A stretch of 64,000 nucleotides of DNA from Ignavibacteria bacterium. Its GTDB lineage: Bacteria > Bacteroidota > Ignavibacteria > Ch128b. The stretch lies in contig JABLYA010000001.1 of assembly GCA_013177855.1 (NCBI GenBank), positions 2,374,983 to 2,438,982 on the forward strand. The letters run 5' to 3'. Made by a program: the position numbers and the translations under genes. Shown here piece by piece: positions 41,757-50,467 of the stretch. Below the pieces are notes generated by a model. The model saw nothing but the letters and a program-made list of their open reading frames with translations, had not been told where the DNA came from and made no database searches. Within the stretch, counting starts at the first letter, position 1. The number at the start of each line of letters is the position of its first letter.

Positions 41757-43381
41757 ATCCACAACGAATTGCAGCTATTGATTTAGGAACAAATTCATTT
41801 CACTTAGTTATTGTTGAACTTAAAAATTTAGAACGCCTCCGCTCAATTGAAGAACTCGAAGCGTCAAGGAATTTTGAAATTCTATACAGACAACGAGAGA
41901 TAGTTAGAATAAATTTTGGTTCTGGTAAAGAAACAGATTACTTGACCGAAGATGGGATTCAAAGAGCGCTTAAGGTTTTGAAAGAATTCAAAGAAAAAAT
42001 CGATGAATATGGTGCAAAAGTTCACGCAATTGCAACAAGTGCAATTCGGGAAGCTAAAAATCGAGATGAGTTTATTTCTTTTGTAAAACAAAATCTTGGA
42101 ATTGAAATCAAAATTGTCTCTGGATTTGAAGAAGCTCGATTGATTTATCTTGGCGTCTTGCAAGGATTAAATGTCTACGATAAACAAATTCTTTTAATTG
42201 ACATTGGCGGAGGAAGTACTGAATTACTCGTTGGCAAAAGAGGAAAAATTCTTTATGCTGGCAGTTTTAAACTCGGCGCTGTTAGATTGACGCAAGTTTT
42301 TTTTGATGGTGGAAAAAATTTTTCTGATGATAGAAAGCGTGATTGTGAAGAATTTATTAGAAAAACTATTGATCAAAATTTGAAACCGATTAAAGATCTT
42401 GGTTTCGAATTAGTGATAGGAACATCAGGGCAAATTCAATCTATTGCAAGGTTGTTATATCTCTCTGGTACTGATGCAGAAAAATTTAAAACCTTTCATG
42501 GTCAATATTTTACATCTAAACAATTTGATAAAGTATCTAAGAAGATTTTAGGTGCAACATCACTTGAAGAATTACAAATAATTCCTCAACTCGATGAAAA
42601 GCGCGCAGAAATAATCGTGCCTGGTACTCTGATTCTAAAAGTAATTATGGATGCTCTAAAAATTGATCGAATAACAGTGAGTGCATACGCTTTAAGAGAA
42701 GGAATTATAATTGATGCAATTGAAAAATATTATAAGGAAGAACAAAAGCTAAAAGAAATTTCTGACGAAGCTGAAAAAATCAAAGAACAAAAACTGAAGG
42801 AAGTCATAGAATTTGCAAAATCATACAATGTTGATTTAAAACACTCCTTACAGGTGAAGAAAATTGCGTTAAAAATTTTTGATGAACTAAAACCTTTACA
42901 TAATCTAGATGAAAATGCAAGAGAATTACTCGAGTATGCAGCAATTTTGCATGATATTGGTTACTATATTTCAGTCGCTAAGCATCATAAATATTCTTAC
43001 TTTATAATTCGAAACTCAAATCTTGTTGGTTTTTCAGAAAAAGAGATAGAATTAATTGCCAATGTCGCTCGTTATCATCGAAAGGCAACTCCTAAGGAAA
43101 AACATCCGAATTTCACTCAACTTAATGAAGATGAAAAAAGAATCGTTCAGATACTTTCAGCGATTTTAAGATTGTCAGATGGACTTGAAAAAACACATTC
43201 TGCGTTAATTAACGACATTAAAATTATTCCTGACAATGGAAATAAGTCATACATTATGATTTTGAGATATTTAACTTATCCGCCCGAGACAGAATTATGG
43301 GCTGCAGAAAAAAGAAAAAAAATCATTGAGAAGTTACTGGATATCAAAATTCAATTAAAATTAGAGCAATTAAACTATTAA
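41753..43381 (+). CDS. Ppx/GppA phosphatase with C-terminal HD domain
   Basis: A 542-residue protein of the exopolyphosphatase / guanosine pentaphosphate phosphohydrolase family. The ASKHA-fold N-terminal half (1-310) shows AAIDLGTNSFHLVIVE, the Gly-rich LLIDIGGGSTEL and the ATSAIREAKN strand. A linker rich in Lys and Glu leads to an HD-type domain (about 350-530) with HSLQVKKIA, AAILHDIGYYIS and ARYHRKA, which supply the His/Asp metal ligands. The two-domain form is the same as in E. coli Ppx. It probably degrades polyphosphate or pppGpp; which one cannot be told from sequence. No polyphosphate kinase gene is nearby. Confidence 0.9.
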   Translation: MNPQRIAAIDLGTNSFHLVIVELKNLERLRSIEELEASRNFEILYRQREIVRINFGSGKETDYLTEDGIQRALKVLKEFKEKIDEYGAKVHAIATSAIREAKNRDEFISFVKQNLGIEIKIVSGFEEARLIYLGVLQGLNVYDKQILLIDIGGGSTELLVGKRGKILYAGSFKLGAVRLTQVFFDGGKNFSDDRKRDCEEFIRKTIDQNLKPIKDLGFELVIGTSGQIQSIARLLYLSGTDAEKFKTFHGQYFTSKQFDKVSKKILGATSLEELQIIPQLDEKRAEIIVPGTLILKVIMDALKIDRITVSAYALREGIIIDAIEKYYKEEQKLKEISDEAEKIKEQKLKEVIEFAKSYNVDLKHSLQVKKIALKIFDELKPLHNLDENARELLEYAAILHDIGYYISVAKHHKYSYFIIRNSNLVGFSEKEIELIANVARYHRKATPKEKHPNFTQLNEDEKRIVQILSAILRLSDGLEKTHSALINDIKIIPDNGNKSYIMILRYLTYPPETELWAAEKRKKIIEKLLDIKIQLKLEQLNY

Positions 43382-43386
43382 GTTAA

Positions 43387-43418
43387 TTTGACATTCAGTT
43401 ATTCAAGAATTAATTTTG
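43387..43418 (+). promoter_or_regulatory. Bacteroidota-type promoter before a small exported protein gene
   Basis: TTTG (43387-43390), 20 bases, TAATTTTG (43411-43418): both elements match consensus at the ideal distance. The ATG at 43425 is only seven bases from the box, so the mRNA would be leaderless or nearly so; no Shine-Dalgarno site is present. Confidence 0.6.
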
Positions 43419-43424
43419 CAGCGT

Positions 43425-43820
43425 ATGAAAAAGGTCTTAACAACATTATTATTAATTGGTCTTACAACTTTAGTTTTTGCTGGTGCAACCCTTGAATTTT
43501 TTAGGGGCAGAAGTGAAAATGATAAAGTTATTTTAGAATGGAAGAGTCGAGAAGAGGCGGCTGTCAAAGAATATATTATTGAAAGAAAATCACTGAACAG
43601 CGATTATATTCCTCTTGCAACCGTCCAGCCAAAAGGAAACAATTCTTATTATTCATTCATTGATGAAACTGCCTTCAAATCCCTTGGTTCAATTTATTAC
43701 TATCGTTTGAAAATAGTTGATTACAATGGTTCAATTTCTTATTCAAACGAGATTTCAATATTTCATAGTGTGTCAAGCGTAAAGAGAACCTGGGGAAGTA
43801 TCAAGGCAATGTTCAGGTAA
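43425..43820 (+). CDS. Small exported FnIII-like protein
   Basis: A 131-residue protein with a signal peptide (MKKVLTTLLLIGLTTLVFAGA) and one fibronectin-III-like domain (VILEWKSREEAAVKEYIIERK ... YYYRLKIVDYNG), the kind often seen just before T9SS sorting domains. Here it stands alone and there is no sorting domain, so it would stay in the periplasm or be exported another way. The ATG at 43425 is preferred over the TTG at 43416, which lies inside the promoter box. The function is unknown. Maf follows 36 bases later. Confidence 0.75.
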   Translation: MKKVLTTLLLIGLTTLVFAGATLEFFRGRSENDKVILEWKSREEAAVKEYIIERKSLNSDYIPLATVQPKGNNSYYSFIDETAFKSLGSIYYYRLKIVDYNGSISYSNEISIFHSVSSVKRTWGSIKAMFR

Positions 43821-43856
43821 TGCATATCTTTCATCACACCTTTTTGATTAATCGAA

Positions 43857-44444
43857 ATGAGTTTGGAGAGACTTAAAAAATTTCAATATATTTTAGCATC
43901 TCAATCACCTCGGAGAAAACAACTTTTAAATTTGCTTGGGCTTAGCTTTAAAGTCTTCCATCCAGAAATTGAAGAAAATCACAGAGGTGAAAAACCATTA
44001 ACCTATGCAAAAAAATTAGCTCAAGAAAAGGCTGAAGAAGCGAATAAAAAATTTAAAGACAAAATTATAATCGCTGCTGATACAATTGTAGTGCTCGAAA
44101 ATCAAATTCTTGAAAAGCCTAAATCAAAGGCTGATGCAAAGCGAATGTTAAAAACTTTAAGTGGAAGAACTCACATTGTTTATACAGCAGTTTGTGTAAT
44201 TAATCAACTAAATGGTAAAAAAATTATAGATTACGAAAAAACATTTGTGACTTTCAGAAAACTTAGTTCCGTTGAGATAGATGAATATGTCGAAACTGGA
44301 AGTTGTATGGATAAAGCAGGCGCTTATGGTATTCAGGATGATCTTGGAGCGGTATTTGTCAGTAAGGTAAATGGATGTTATTACAATGTTGTTGGATTAC
44401 CCCTCCAGAAATTGTATTTAATTTTGAATTCGATTACAAAATAA
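43857..44444 (+). CDS. maf: Maf-family nucleoside triphosphate pyrophosphatase
   Basis: A 195-residue Maf protein, normal length, which hydrolyses non-canonical or canonical NTPs (dTTP/UTP or modified forms) to monophosphates. The signatures are ILASQSPRRKQLLNLLG at the N-terminus, the basic and acidic HPEIEENHRGEKP, IIAADTIVVLENQILEKP and LSGRTHIVYTAV, then GSCMDKAGAYGIQDDLGA with the catalytic Asp/Lys set. The cited residues fit the YhdE-like, dTTP/UTP-type subgroup, but specificity is an inference. The start ATG lacks a clear ribosome-binding site. Confidence 0.93.
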   Translation: MSLERLKKFQYILASQSPRRKQLLNLLGLSFKVFHPEIEENHRGEKPLTYAKKLAQEKAEEANKKFKDKIIIAADTIVVLENQILEKPKSKADAKRMLKTLSGRTHIVYTAVCVINQLNGKKIIDYEKTFVTFRKLSSVEIDEYVETGSCMDKAGAYGIQDDLGAVFVSKVNGCYYNVVGLPLQKLYLILNSITK

Positions 44445-44520
44445 TTTTATATTGAGGAAAACTCCTACTTTCAAACACATTTTATAATCTTAATATAAAA
44501 AACTGAAAAGTTTATTGATT

Positions 44521-45495
44521 ATGAAAAATCTTCAAAAGAAAATTATTCTTGGAATTGTCATTGCAGCTGTAGTTTATCTTGGTTTTTCACTTTATATTGA
44601 TTTTAATAAACTTCTTGAGGCTTTCTCACTTTTTGACTTTAAATATTTCCCGATCGTACTGGCACTAAGTTTATTCAACTATCTTTTGAGGTTTGAACGC
44701 TGGCATTATTACTTAAATGTTCTTGAAATTAAAATTCCAAGAAAAATTTCTTATTCAATTTTTTTTGGCGGATTGATAATGTCCATCACGCCTGGAAAAG
44801 TAGGAGAACTTCTTAAATCATATTTAATCAAAGAGTACAATGGAACCTCTATTCACAAGTCGGCACCAGTTATCTTGGTTGAAAGACTTGGTGATTTTGT
44901 TTCATTGTTATTGGTCGCGATGGTTGGAGCAATATATTTTAATTTTGGACGAAATATTGTCTTAATTACATTGATTATCTTTGGTGCATTTTTGTTTGGA
45001 TTATCATATCGTCCAATTGCTGAACCTGTTATTAAATATATGAGTCGATTAAAATTCTTACATAAGATAAGTGAAAAAATTTTAGTGGCCTATGAAAATT
45101 CATATAAATTATTAAGACCCGTTCCGCTTTTTTCTATGCTTATACTTGCAGCAATTGCCTGGGGCTTTGAAGCTTTGGGTTTGTATGTTATTCTGAAAGT
45201 ATTTAATACAGATGCGAGCTTTTTCTGGTCACTTTTTGTGTATTCGTTTTCAACAATAATTGGTGGTTTATTGCTTGTGCCTGGTGGAATTGGTCCAACT
45301 GAAGGAAGTCTTACTTTATTACTTGTCAGGACAAATATTCCATTAAATATTTCCTTTGTTGCGACATTTTTAATAAGAGTTGCAACTTTATGGTTTGCGA
45401 TTTTAATGGGAATTGTTGGACTAATTTATTTCCAGAAAAAAATTGTTCACAAGAAAGTTTTTGAGATAGAAACAAACGAAGAAAATGGTCTTTAA
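44521..45495 (+). CDS. YbhN/UPF0104-like integral membrane protein (lysylphosphatidylglycerol synthase TM region)
   Basis: A 324-residue protein with about eight membrane helices, matching the membrane half of MprF-type flippase/synthases (UPF0104, AglD2/YbhN). Characteristic parts are LRFERWHYYL after the second helix, SITPGKVGELLKSYLI, VERLGDFVSLL and the late VPGGIGPTEGSLTLLL. The soluble lysyl-transferase domain is absent, so it is more likely a lipid-handling transporter than a phosphatidylglycerol aminoacylase. The ATG at 44521 is preferred to the TTG at 44515. It stands between maf and the YtxH pair. Confidence 0.85.
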   Translation: MKNLQKKIILGIVIAAVVYLGFSLYIDFNKLLEAFSLFDFKYFPIVLALSLFNYLLRFERWHYYLNVLEIKIPRKISYSIFFGGLIMSITPGKVGELLKSYLIKEYNGTSIHKSAPVILVERLGDFVSLLLVAMVGAIYFNFGRNIVLITLIIFGAFLFGLSYRPIAEPVIKYMSRLKFLHKISEKILVAYENSYKLLRPVPLFSMLILAAIAWGFEALGLYVILKVFNTDASFFWSLFVYSFSTIIGGLLLVPGGIGPTEGSLTLLLVRTNIPLNISFVATFLIRVATLWFAILMGIVGLIYFQKKIVHKKVFEIETNEENGL

Positions 45496-45510
45496 ACTTT
45501 GTGTTTTTAC

Positions 45511-45522
45511 TTGATCGATCAA
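45511..45522. promoter_or_regulatory. 12-bp palindrome directly upstream of the YtxH promoter
   Basis: TTGATCGATCAA is a perfect palindrome ending five bases before the -33 element at 45527. An operator for a dimeric regulator of the YtxH pair is possible; nothing else supports it. Confidence 0.35.
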
Positions 45523-45526
45523 ATTT

Positions 45527-45558
45527 CTTGAAACTCAGAGTAGTTATAGTTAATTTTG
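45527..45558 (+). promoter_or_regulatory. Bacteroidota-type promoter for the YtxH pair
   Basis: CTTG (45527-45530), exactly 20 bases, TAATTTTG (45551-45558). The start would fall near 45562, leaving a short leader with GGAGG at 45568-45572 before the ATG at 45578. Confidence 0.6.
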
Positions 45559-45577
45559 AATAAAAATGGAGGAAGCA

Positions 45578-45997
45578 ATGGCTTCTGATAAAGGCGTAGC
45601 AAAAGGATTAATAATTGGTTTTTTAGCTGGCACAGTTGTCGGCGGTCTAATTGCACTTCTCTTTGCTCCAAAAAGTGGGAAAGAATTACGAGAAGATATC
45701 AAAAACAAAGCAAACGACTTAAAAGGCGATATTGATGAAATTTATTCCCAGACAAAGGAAAAAGTACAGGAACTTATAAACGAAGGTAAAAAAAAATCAG
45801 AGACTTTAGTTCAGGAAGCAAAAGAGAAAGCTCAGAGTATTTTGGCTGAAGCAGAAAAAGTATTGCAGGAAGCAAAAACAAAAGCATCGGAGAAAGTTGA
45901 AAAAATTAAATCCGATGCCTCTAAAGAAGCCAGCAAAGTTAAGTCGGCCATTGATGCTGGAATTGAAGCATATAAATCTGAGAAAGAATCAACTTAA
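45578..45997 (+). CDS. YtxH-domain protein
   Basis: A 139-residue protein with one N-terminal membrane helix and the YtxH signature GFLAGTVVGGLIALLFAPKSGKELRE. The rest is a long Lys/Glu/Ala-rich helical tail, resembling apolipoprotein or LEA-like coiled coil. Homologues in Firmicutes belong to general stress regulons. GGAGG with a five-base gap sets the ATG at 45578 rather than the ATG at 45566, whose second and third codons contain the GGAGG itself. It is followed nine bases later by a DUF948-like gene; the pair commonly occurs together. Confidence 0.86.
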   Translation: MASDKGVAKGLIIGFLAGTVVGGLIALLFAPKSGKELREDIKNKANDLKGDIDEIYSQTKEKVQELINEGKKKSETLVQEAKEKAQSILAEAEKVLQEAKTKASEKVEKIKSDASKEASKVKSAIDAGIEAYKSEKEST

Positions 45998-46006
45998 GAT
46001 TTTGAA

Positions 46007-46402
46007 GTGGAATTAATTCTATCTATTCTTCTGGTTTTGGTTTATCTTGCCCTTTCGGCTTTTCTTGTCTATTTAATCTTTTTCCTGAAAGAGTTATTGA
46101 ATTCCATAAAAAATATTGATAAGAATATTACCAATTCTACCAATCAGTTAAACGAAACCCTTGAACAATTTAAAGATACCCTGAATGAAGTTTCAATCCT
46201 TTCAAAAAATATCAGGCAAGAACTTGACCAACTGGATTCAGCTTTTAAAAGTATAAAAGAGACAGCTGAAGATTATAAACGAATCAAAGACAAAATAGTA
46301 AACACAATTGAAGAGCCAATTGATGAATTACAATCGAACGCAAGAGCGATTGTCAAAGGAATTAGAGTTTTCTTTCAAACTTTGTTCAAAAGGTCGAATT
46401 AA
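46007..46402 (+). CDS. DUF948-like membrane coiled-coil protein
   Basis: A 131-residue protein with an N-terminal membrane helix (LILSILLVLVYLALSAFLVY) and a predicted coiled coil (KNIDKNITNSTNQLNETLEQ onward). It resembles DUF948 and related small proteins that accompany YtxH genes. The start is a GTG at 46007 with no strong ribosome-binding site; an alternative internal start is not needed because the helix begins at once. The function is unknown, possibly envelope stress. A 137-base AT-rich gap with only a weak GAGAT/ATCTC hairpin follows before the EF-G paralogue. Confidence 0.75.
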   Translation: MELILSILLVLVYLALSAFLVYLIFFLKELLNSIKNIDKNITNSTNQLNETLEQFKDTLNEVSILSKNIRQELDQLDSAFKSIKETAEDYKRIKDKIVNTIEEPIDELQSNARAIVKGIRVFFQTLFKRSN

Positions 46403-46539
46403 ACTCGGAAATTATTTTTTTTTAATTATTCAAAAGAGATATAAAAATCTCAAAACACTTTTAAGTAAAAAATTCATTTCATTAAAATTAACCTATCAAT
46501 ACTTAATTAAACCCAAAACTAAAGTAGCGGAGGTGTGAC

Positions 46540-48627
46540 TTGAAAGAGTATAAATCAAAGAATATAAGAAACATTGTTTTAGTAGGTCACGGTGGTGCGG
46601 GAAAAACTTCCTTAGTCGAAGCAATGCTTTTTACTGCCGGCGTCACCACAAGAATGGGTAAAGTAGAAGACGGAAATACTGTATCAGACTTTAAACCAGA
46701 AGAAATTGAAAGACAGATTTCAACTTCTGCTTCCTTAATGAATCTTGAATGGCAGCAAAATAAAATTAATATAATTGATACGCCCGGCTACGCTGATTTT
46801 ATCGGTGAGGTGTTAAGCGGTTTGAGTGTAGCAGATACGGCAGTGCTGGTTCTGAAAGCCGTTGAAGGCATTGAAGTAGGTAGTGAAAAAGTTTGGAAGT
46901 TAATCAATCAAAATGGACTTCCAAGAATGATAGTGATTAATAAATGCGATAACGAACGAGCTGACTTTGAAGGAGTTTTTGAATCAATTAATCAAAAACT
47001 GACTCATGATGGAGTTATTGTACAATATCCTGTAAATCAAGGATTGAATTTTAATGCGGTTATAGACTTGTTGAAAATGAAACAACTTGTTTATGAAAGA
47101 AATGGAAATGGTAAATATAAAATCGAAGATATTCCCGAGAATTTAAAAACAAAAGCTGAGAGTCTAAGAAGTCAGCTTGTTGAGAAAATAGCTGAATCAG
47201 ATGAAGAACTGATGAATAAGTATTTTGAAAATGGCGAATTAACCGAAGATGAAATTTTGAATGGTTTGAAGAAAGGAATATTAAATCGAACAATCGTACC
47301 TGTTCTACCAGTAGCTGCAACATCAAATGTTAATGCAGCTGGATTTATGGATTTCATTGTTTCTTACCTTCCATCTCCTGCTGATAGAAATAAAGTAAAA
47401 GCATTTCAAAATGGCAATGAAGTTGAGATTGAAATTAAAGAAGACGGTGAACCTGCATTGTTCGTCTTTAAGACAATTGCAGAATCAGCTATTGGCGAGT
47501 TGTCTTTATTCAAGGTTTATAGTGGAACCATAACTCATGGCCTTGATCTATTCAACACCTCAACAAATAAATTTGAAAGAACCAGTCAGATTTATATCCT
47601 AAATGGAAAAAACAGAACAGAAGTAGCTCATTTATATGCCGGAGATTTAGGTGCAGTTGTTAGACTTAAAGATACCCATACGAATAACACTCTCTGCTCA
47701 AAAAATCTTAATATTAAATTCAAAGAAATAATTTTCCCTGAGCCAATTATTCATTTTGCGGTTAAATCAAAATCTCAAGGAGATGAAGATAAAATTGCAA
47801 ACGGCTTCCATTCTTTGCATCAAGAAGATCCAACATTTATAATGTATTACGATGCAGAACTTTCTCAAACCGTAATTGGTGGTCAAGGTGAATTACACTT
47901 ACAGCTTGCAGCAAAAAAATTAAAAGATAAATTCGGTGTTGAAGTTGATTTAGTTGAACCTAAAATTCCTTATCGTGAAACAATTAAGGGAGTTTGTGAA
48001 GACGCAGAATATAAGCATAAAAAGCAAACAGGTGGTCGTGGCCAGTATGGTCATGTTCATTTAAAGCTTGAGCCTTTAAAACGAGGTGAAGGTTTCCAAT
48101 TTGTTGATGCTATAGTTGGTGGTGTTGTTCCCGGCAGATTTGTCCCTGCCGTCGAAAAAGGAATTTTAGAAACAATGGCAAAAGGTGTTTTAGCAGGTTA
48201 CAAAGTGGTTGATGTTAAAGTCACTTTGTTCGATGGTTCACACCATCCAGTTGACTCGGATGAATTGTCATTTAAGATTGCTGGATCTCAGGCATTTAAG
48301 AAAGGATTTTTAGCTGCTAATCCTTGTCTATTGGAACCAATTCAGGAAGTTACCATTCGTGTACCTGATGAATTTATGGGCGATGTTATGGGAGATGTAT
48401 CAAGCAGGCGAGGAAAAATTCTTGGAATGGATTCAGATGGTGAATATCAAATCATTCGTGCATTAATTCCACTTGCTGAAATGTTTAAGTATGCAACTCA
48501 ATTAAGAAGCTTAACTCAAGGTAAGGGTACTTATGAGATGAAGTTGTCTCATTATGAAGAAGTACCAAAGGAAATCGAAGCGAAGATTATTGCTGCAGCC
48601 GAGAAAGAGAAGGAAGAAGAAGCTTAA
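46540..48627 (+). CDS. Elongation factor G-like GTPase (EF-G paralogue)
   Basis: A 695-residue translational GTPase. G motifs: GHGGAGKTS (G1), DTPGYADF (G3) and NKCD (G4). The middle and C-terminal domains follow the EF-G order, ending with domain IV/V parts such as TGGRGQYGHVHLKLEPL and the VMGDVSSRRGKILGMD loop. The start is TTG at 46540, seven bases after GGAGG. No ribosomal protein genes flank it, unlike str-operon fusA, so it is probably the second paralogue (EF-G-like FusA2 group), whose role may be ribosome recycling, stress translation or another function. It abuts the HIT gene by one base. Confidence 0.85.
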   Translation: MKEYKSKNIRNIVLVGHGGAGKTSLVEAMLFTAGVTTRMGKVEDGNTVSDFKPEEIERQISTSASLMNLEWQQNKINIIDTPGYADFIGEVLSGLSVADTAVLVLKAVEGIEVGSEKVWKLINQNGLPRMIVINKCDNERADFEGVFESINQKLTHDGVIVQYPVNQGLNFNAVIDLLKMKQLVYERNGNGKYKIEDIPENLKTKAESLRSQLVEKIAESDEELMNKYFENGELTEDEILNGLKKGILNRTIVPVLPVAATSNVNAAGFMDFIVSYLPSPADRNKVKAFQNGNEVEIEIKEDGEPALFVFKTIAESAIGELSLFKVYSGTITHGLDLFNTSTNKFERTSQIYILNGKNRTEVAHLYAGDLGAVVRLKDTHTNNTLCSKNLNIKFKEIIFPEPIIHFAVKSKSQGDEDKIANGFHSLHQEDPTFIMYYDAELSQTVIGGQGELHLQLAAKKLKDKFGVEVDLVEPKIPYRETIKGVCEDAEYKHKKQTGGRGQYGHVHLKLEPLKRGEGFQFVDAIVGGVVPGRFVPAVEKGILETMAKGVLAGYKVVDVKVTLFDGSHHPVDSDELSFKIAGSQAFKKGFLAANPCLLEPIQEVTIRVPDEFMGDVMGDVSSRRGKILGMDSDGEYQIIRALIPLAEMFKYATQLRSLTQGKGTYEMKLSHYEEVPKEIEAKIIAAAEKEKEEEA

Positions 48628-49124
48628 TGCAAAGACTTTTTTCACCCTGGCGTTCTGAATACATTGAATCTTTTCAAAATCCAAAGGAAGAAGGTTGTGT
48701 ATTCTGCAATGCTCAGAATGAAGATGTTGAAGATGAAAATTCTTTGCTCGTTTACAAAGGCAAAGAAGTTTTTATTTTAATGAATCGCTATCCCTACAAT
48801 AATGGTCATCTGCTTATTATTCCTTATAGACACATTGCAAAAATTTGCGAGATGACTGATTCAGAACGCCTTGAAACATTTTATCTAATCGAAAAATCAA
48901 TTGAAGCTCTTGAAAATACAATGTCTGCGCAGGGACATAATGTTGGTACTAATCTTGGAAGAGTTGCTGGTGCAGGAATTGACGATCATATCCATTTTCA
49001 TGTTGTTCCGAGATGGAATGGTGATACTAACTTTATGCCTGTCTTAGGTGATGTAAAATTGATTTCTGAAGATATGAAAAAAACCAAACTAAGACTTTAT
49101 AAATTTTTTAAGGAGAACTTATGA
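48627..49124 (+). CDS. HIT-family hydrolase (Ap4A phosphorylase-like)
   Basis: A 165-residue histidine-triad protein. The catalytic triad motif is HIHFHVVPRW (HxHxHxx), preceded by NVGTNLGRVAGAGIDD. The N-terminus RLFSPWRSEYIESF and the zinc cysteines in GCVFCN are typical of the branch that includes diadenosine-tetraphosphate phosphorylases. It likely hydrolyses or phosphorolyses dinucleoside polyphosphates or nucleoside phosphoramidates. It starts at the ATG overlapping the EF-G stop and overlaps ugd by four bases. Confidence 0.9.
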   Translation: MQRLFSPWRSEYIESFQNPKEEGCVFCNAQNEDVEDENSLLVYKGKEVFILMNRYPYNNGHLLIIPYRHIAKICEMTDSERLETFYLIEKSIEALENTMSAQGHNVGTNLGRVAGAGIDDHIHFHVVPRWNGDTNFMPVLGDVKLISEDMKKTKLRLYKFFKENL

Positions 49125-50467
49125 GAATTGCTGTAATTGGAACTGGTTATGTTGGATTGGTTACAGGAGTTTGTTTAGCTGAGACTGGTAATAAAGTTAT
49201 ATGCGTTGATAACAATCAAGAGAAATTAGAAAGATTTAGAAAAGGTGATCCAGTTATTTATGAGAAAAATCTTGCTGAACTTTTAAATCATAATCTTCAA
49301 AAAAATAGAATAGAGTTTACTGATGATTTAAAATATGCAGTAGAGAATTCAGAAATTATCTTTTTCTGTTTGCCGACACCTCAGGGTGAGGATGGTGCTG
49401 CTGATTTAAAACATGTTCTTGAAGTTGCTGACCAATGCGGTGAAATTTTAAATCAAATTGAGGATAAGTCTTACAAAATTTTCGTTAATAAAAGTACCGT
49501 CCCAGTTGGCACGGCTGAATTAGTCAGACAAAAGATTAAAGCAAAGGCTGGTGATTATCCCTTTGATGTTGTCAGCAATCCAGAATTTTTGCGTGAAGGA
49601 TTCGCTGTCGAAGATTTTATGAAACCTGATCGAATTGTTATTGGCACCTCATCGGAAAAAGCCAGAGAAATGATGAAAACTTTATATGAGCCTTTCGTTC
49701 GAAGCGGTAATCCTATTTATTTTATGGATGAAAAAAGTGCCGAGATAACCAAATACGCAGCTAATTGTTTCCTTGCGACTAAAATTACATTTATGAATGA
49801 AATTGCAAATTATTGTGAAAAAGTCGGTGCTAATGTAGATATGGTCAGAATTGCAATGGGTGCTGATAACAGAATTGGGAAAAGATTTCTATTCCCCGGA
49901 ATTGGTTATGGTGGAAGTTGCTTCCCGAAAGACATTAAAGCATTACAAAAATCTTTTAGAGAAGTAAGTGTTGACTCAAAAGTTATTGATGCTGTAATTG
50001 AAACAAATGAGAAACAGAAACTTGTCTTGATTGATAAAATTTTAAAACACTTTAATCAAGACGTTAAAGGTAAACGGTTTGCTCTCTGGGGACTTGCATT
50101 TAAACCAGAAACAGACGACGTAAGAGAAGCACCGGCATTTAAGATAATTGATAAAATTCTAGAACTCGGTGGTAAAATAGCAGCTTATGATCCAGAAGCA
50201 ATGGATAATACCAAACGAGTTTATGGTGATAAGATTGAATATGCACAGGATGCACTTTCTGCCTGTAAAGATGCAGATGCATTAATTATTGCAACCGAGT
50301 GGAATGAATTTAGAACACCAGATTTTGAAGCGATGAAAAATTTAATGAAAGAATTTGTCATCTTTGATGGAAGAAATGTCTTTGACAATGAGAAAGCAAA
50401 GAAATATAAATTCGTTTACTATTCAATCGGAAGAAAACCTGTCTTAAAAGAAGACTTAGAAAAATGA
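49121..50467 (+). CDS. ugd: UDP-glucose 6-dehydrogenase
   Basis: A 448-residue NAD-dependent dehydrogenase of normal length that oxidises UDP-glucose to UDP-glucuronate. The N-terminal NAD site is VIGTGYVGLVTGVCLAETG; FCLPTPQGEDGAADL and SNPEFLREGFAVEDF follow. The catalytic Cys is in GIGYGGSCFPKDIKAL. The C-terminal UDP-binding domain has LWGLAFKPETDDVREAPA. ATGA overlaps join it to the HIT gene upstream and the bi-domain oxidoreductase downstream, which suggests it supplies uronic acid for a surface glycan. Confidence 0.93.
   Translation: MRIAVIGTGYVGLVTGVCLAETGNKVICVDNNQEKLERFRKGDPVIYEKNLAELLNHNLQKNRIEFTDDLKYAVENSEIIFFCLPTPQGEDGAADLKHVLEVADQCGEILNQIEDKSYKIFVNKSTVPVGTAELVRQKIKAKAGDYPFDVVSNPEFLREGFAVEDFMKPDRIVIGTSSEKAREMMKTLYEPFVRSGNPIYFMDEKSAEITKYAANCFLATKITFMNEIANYCEKVGANVDMVRIAMGADNRIGKRFLFPGIGYGGSCFPKDIKALQKSFREVSVDSKVIDAVIETNEKQKLVLIDKILKHFNQDVKGKRFALWGLAFKPETDDVREAPAFKIIDKILELGGKIAAYDPEAMDNTKRVYGDKIEYAQDALSACKDADALIIATEWNEFRTPDFEAMKNLMKEFVIFDGRNVFDNEKAKKYKFVYYSIGRKPVLKEDLEK

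Noticed and set aside
46436-46451. GAGAT/ATCTC hairpin as a terminator
   Set aside because: The stem is only five pairs and no U tract follows; it is too weak to call.
46308-46538. Open frame of 76 codons running from the DUF948-like gene into the gap before the EF-G paralogue
   Set aside because: It is basic and low in complexity, overlaps a real gene in another frame and lacks a ribosome-binding site.
46540-48627. Labelling the EF-G-like gene as fusA
   Set aside because: It is not next to rpsL/rpsG/tuf and the paralogue group is not settled by reading alone.
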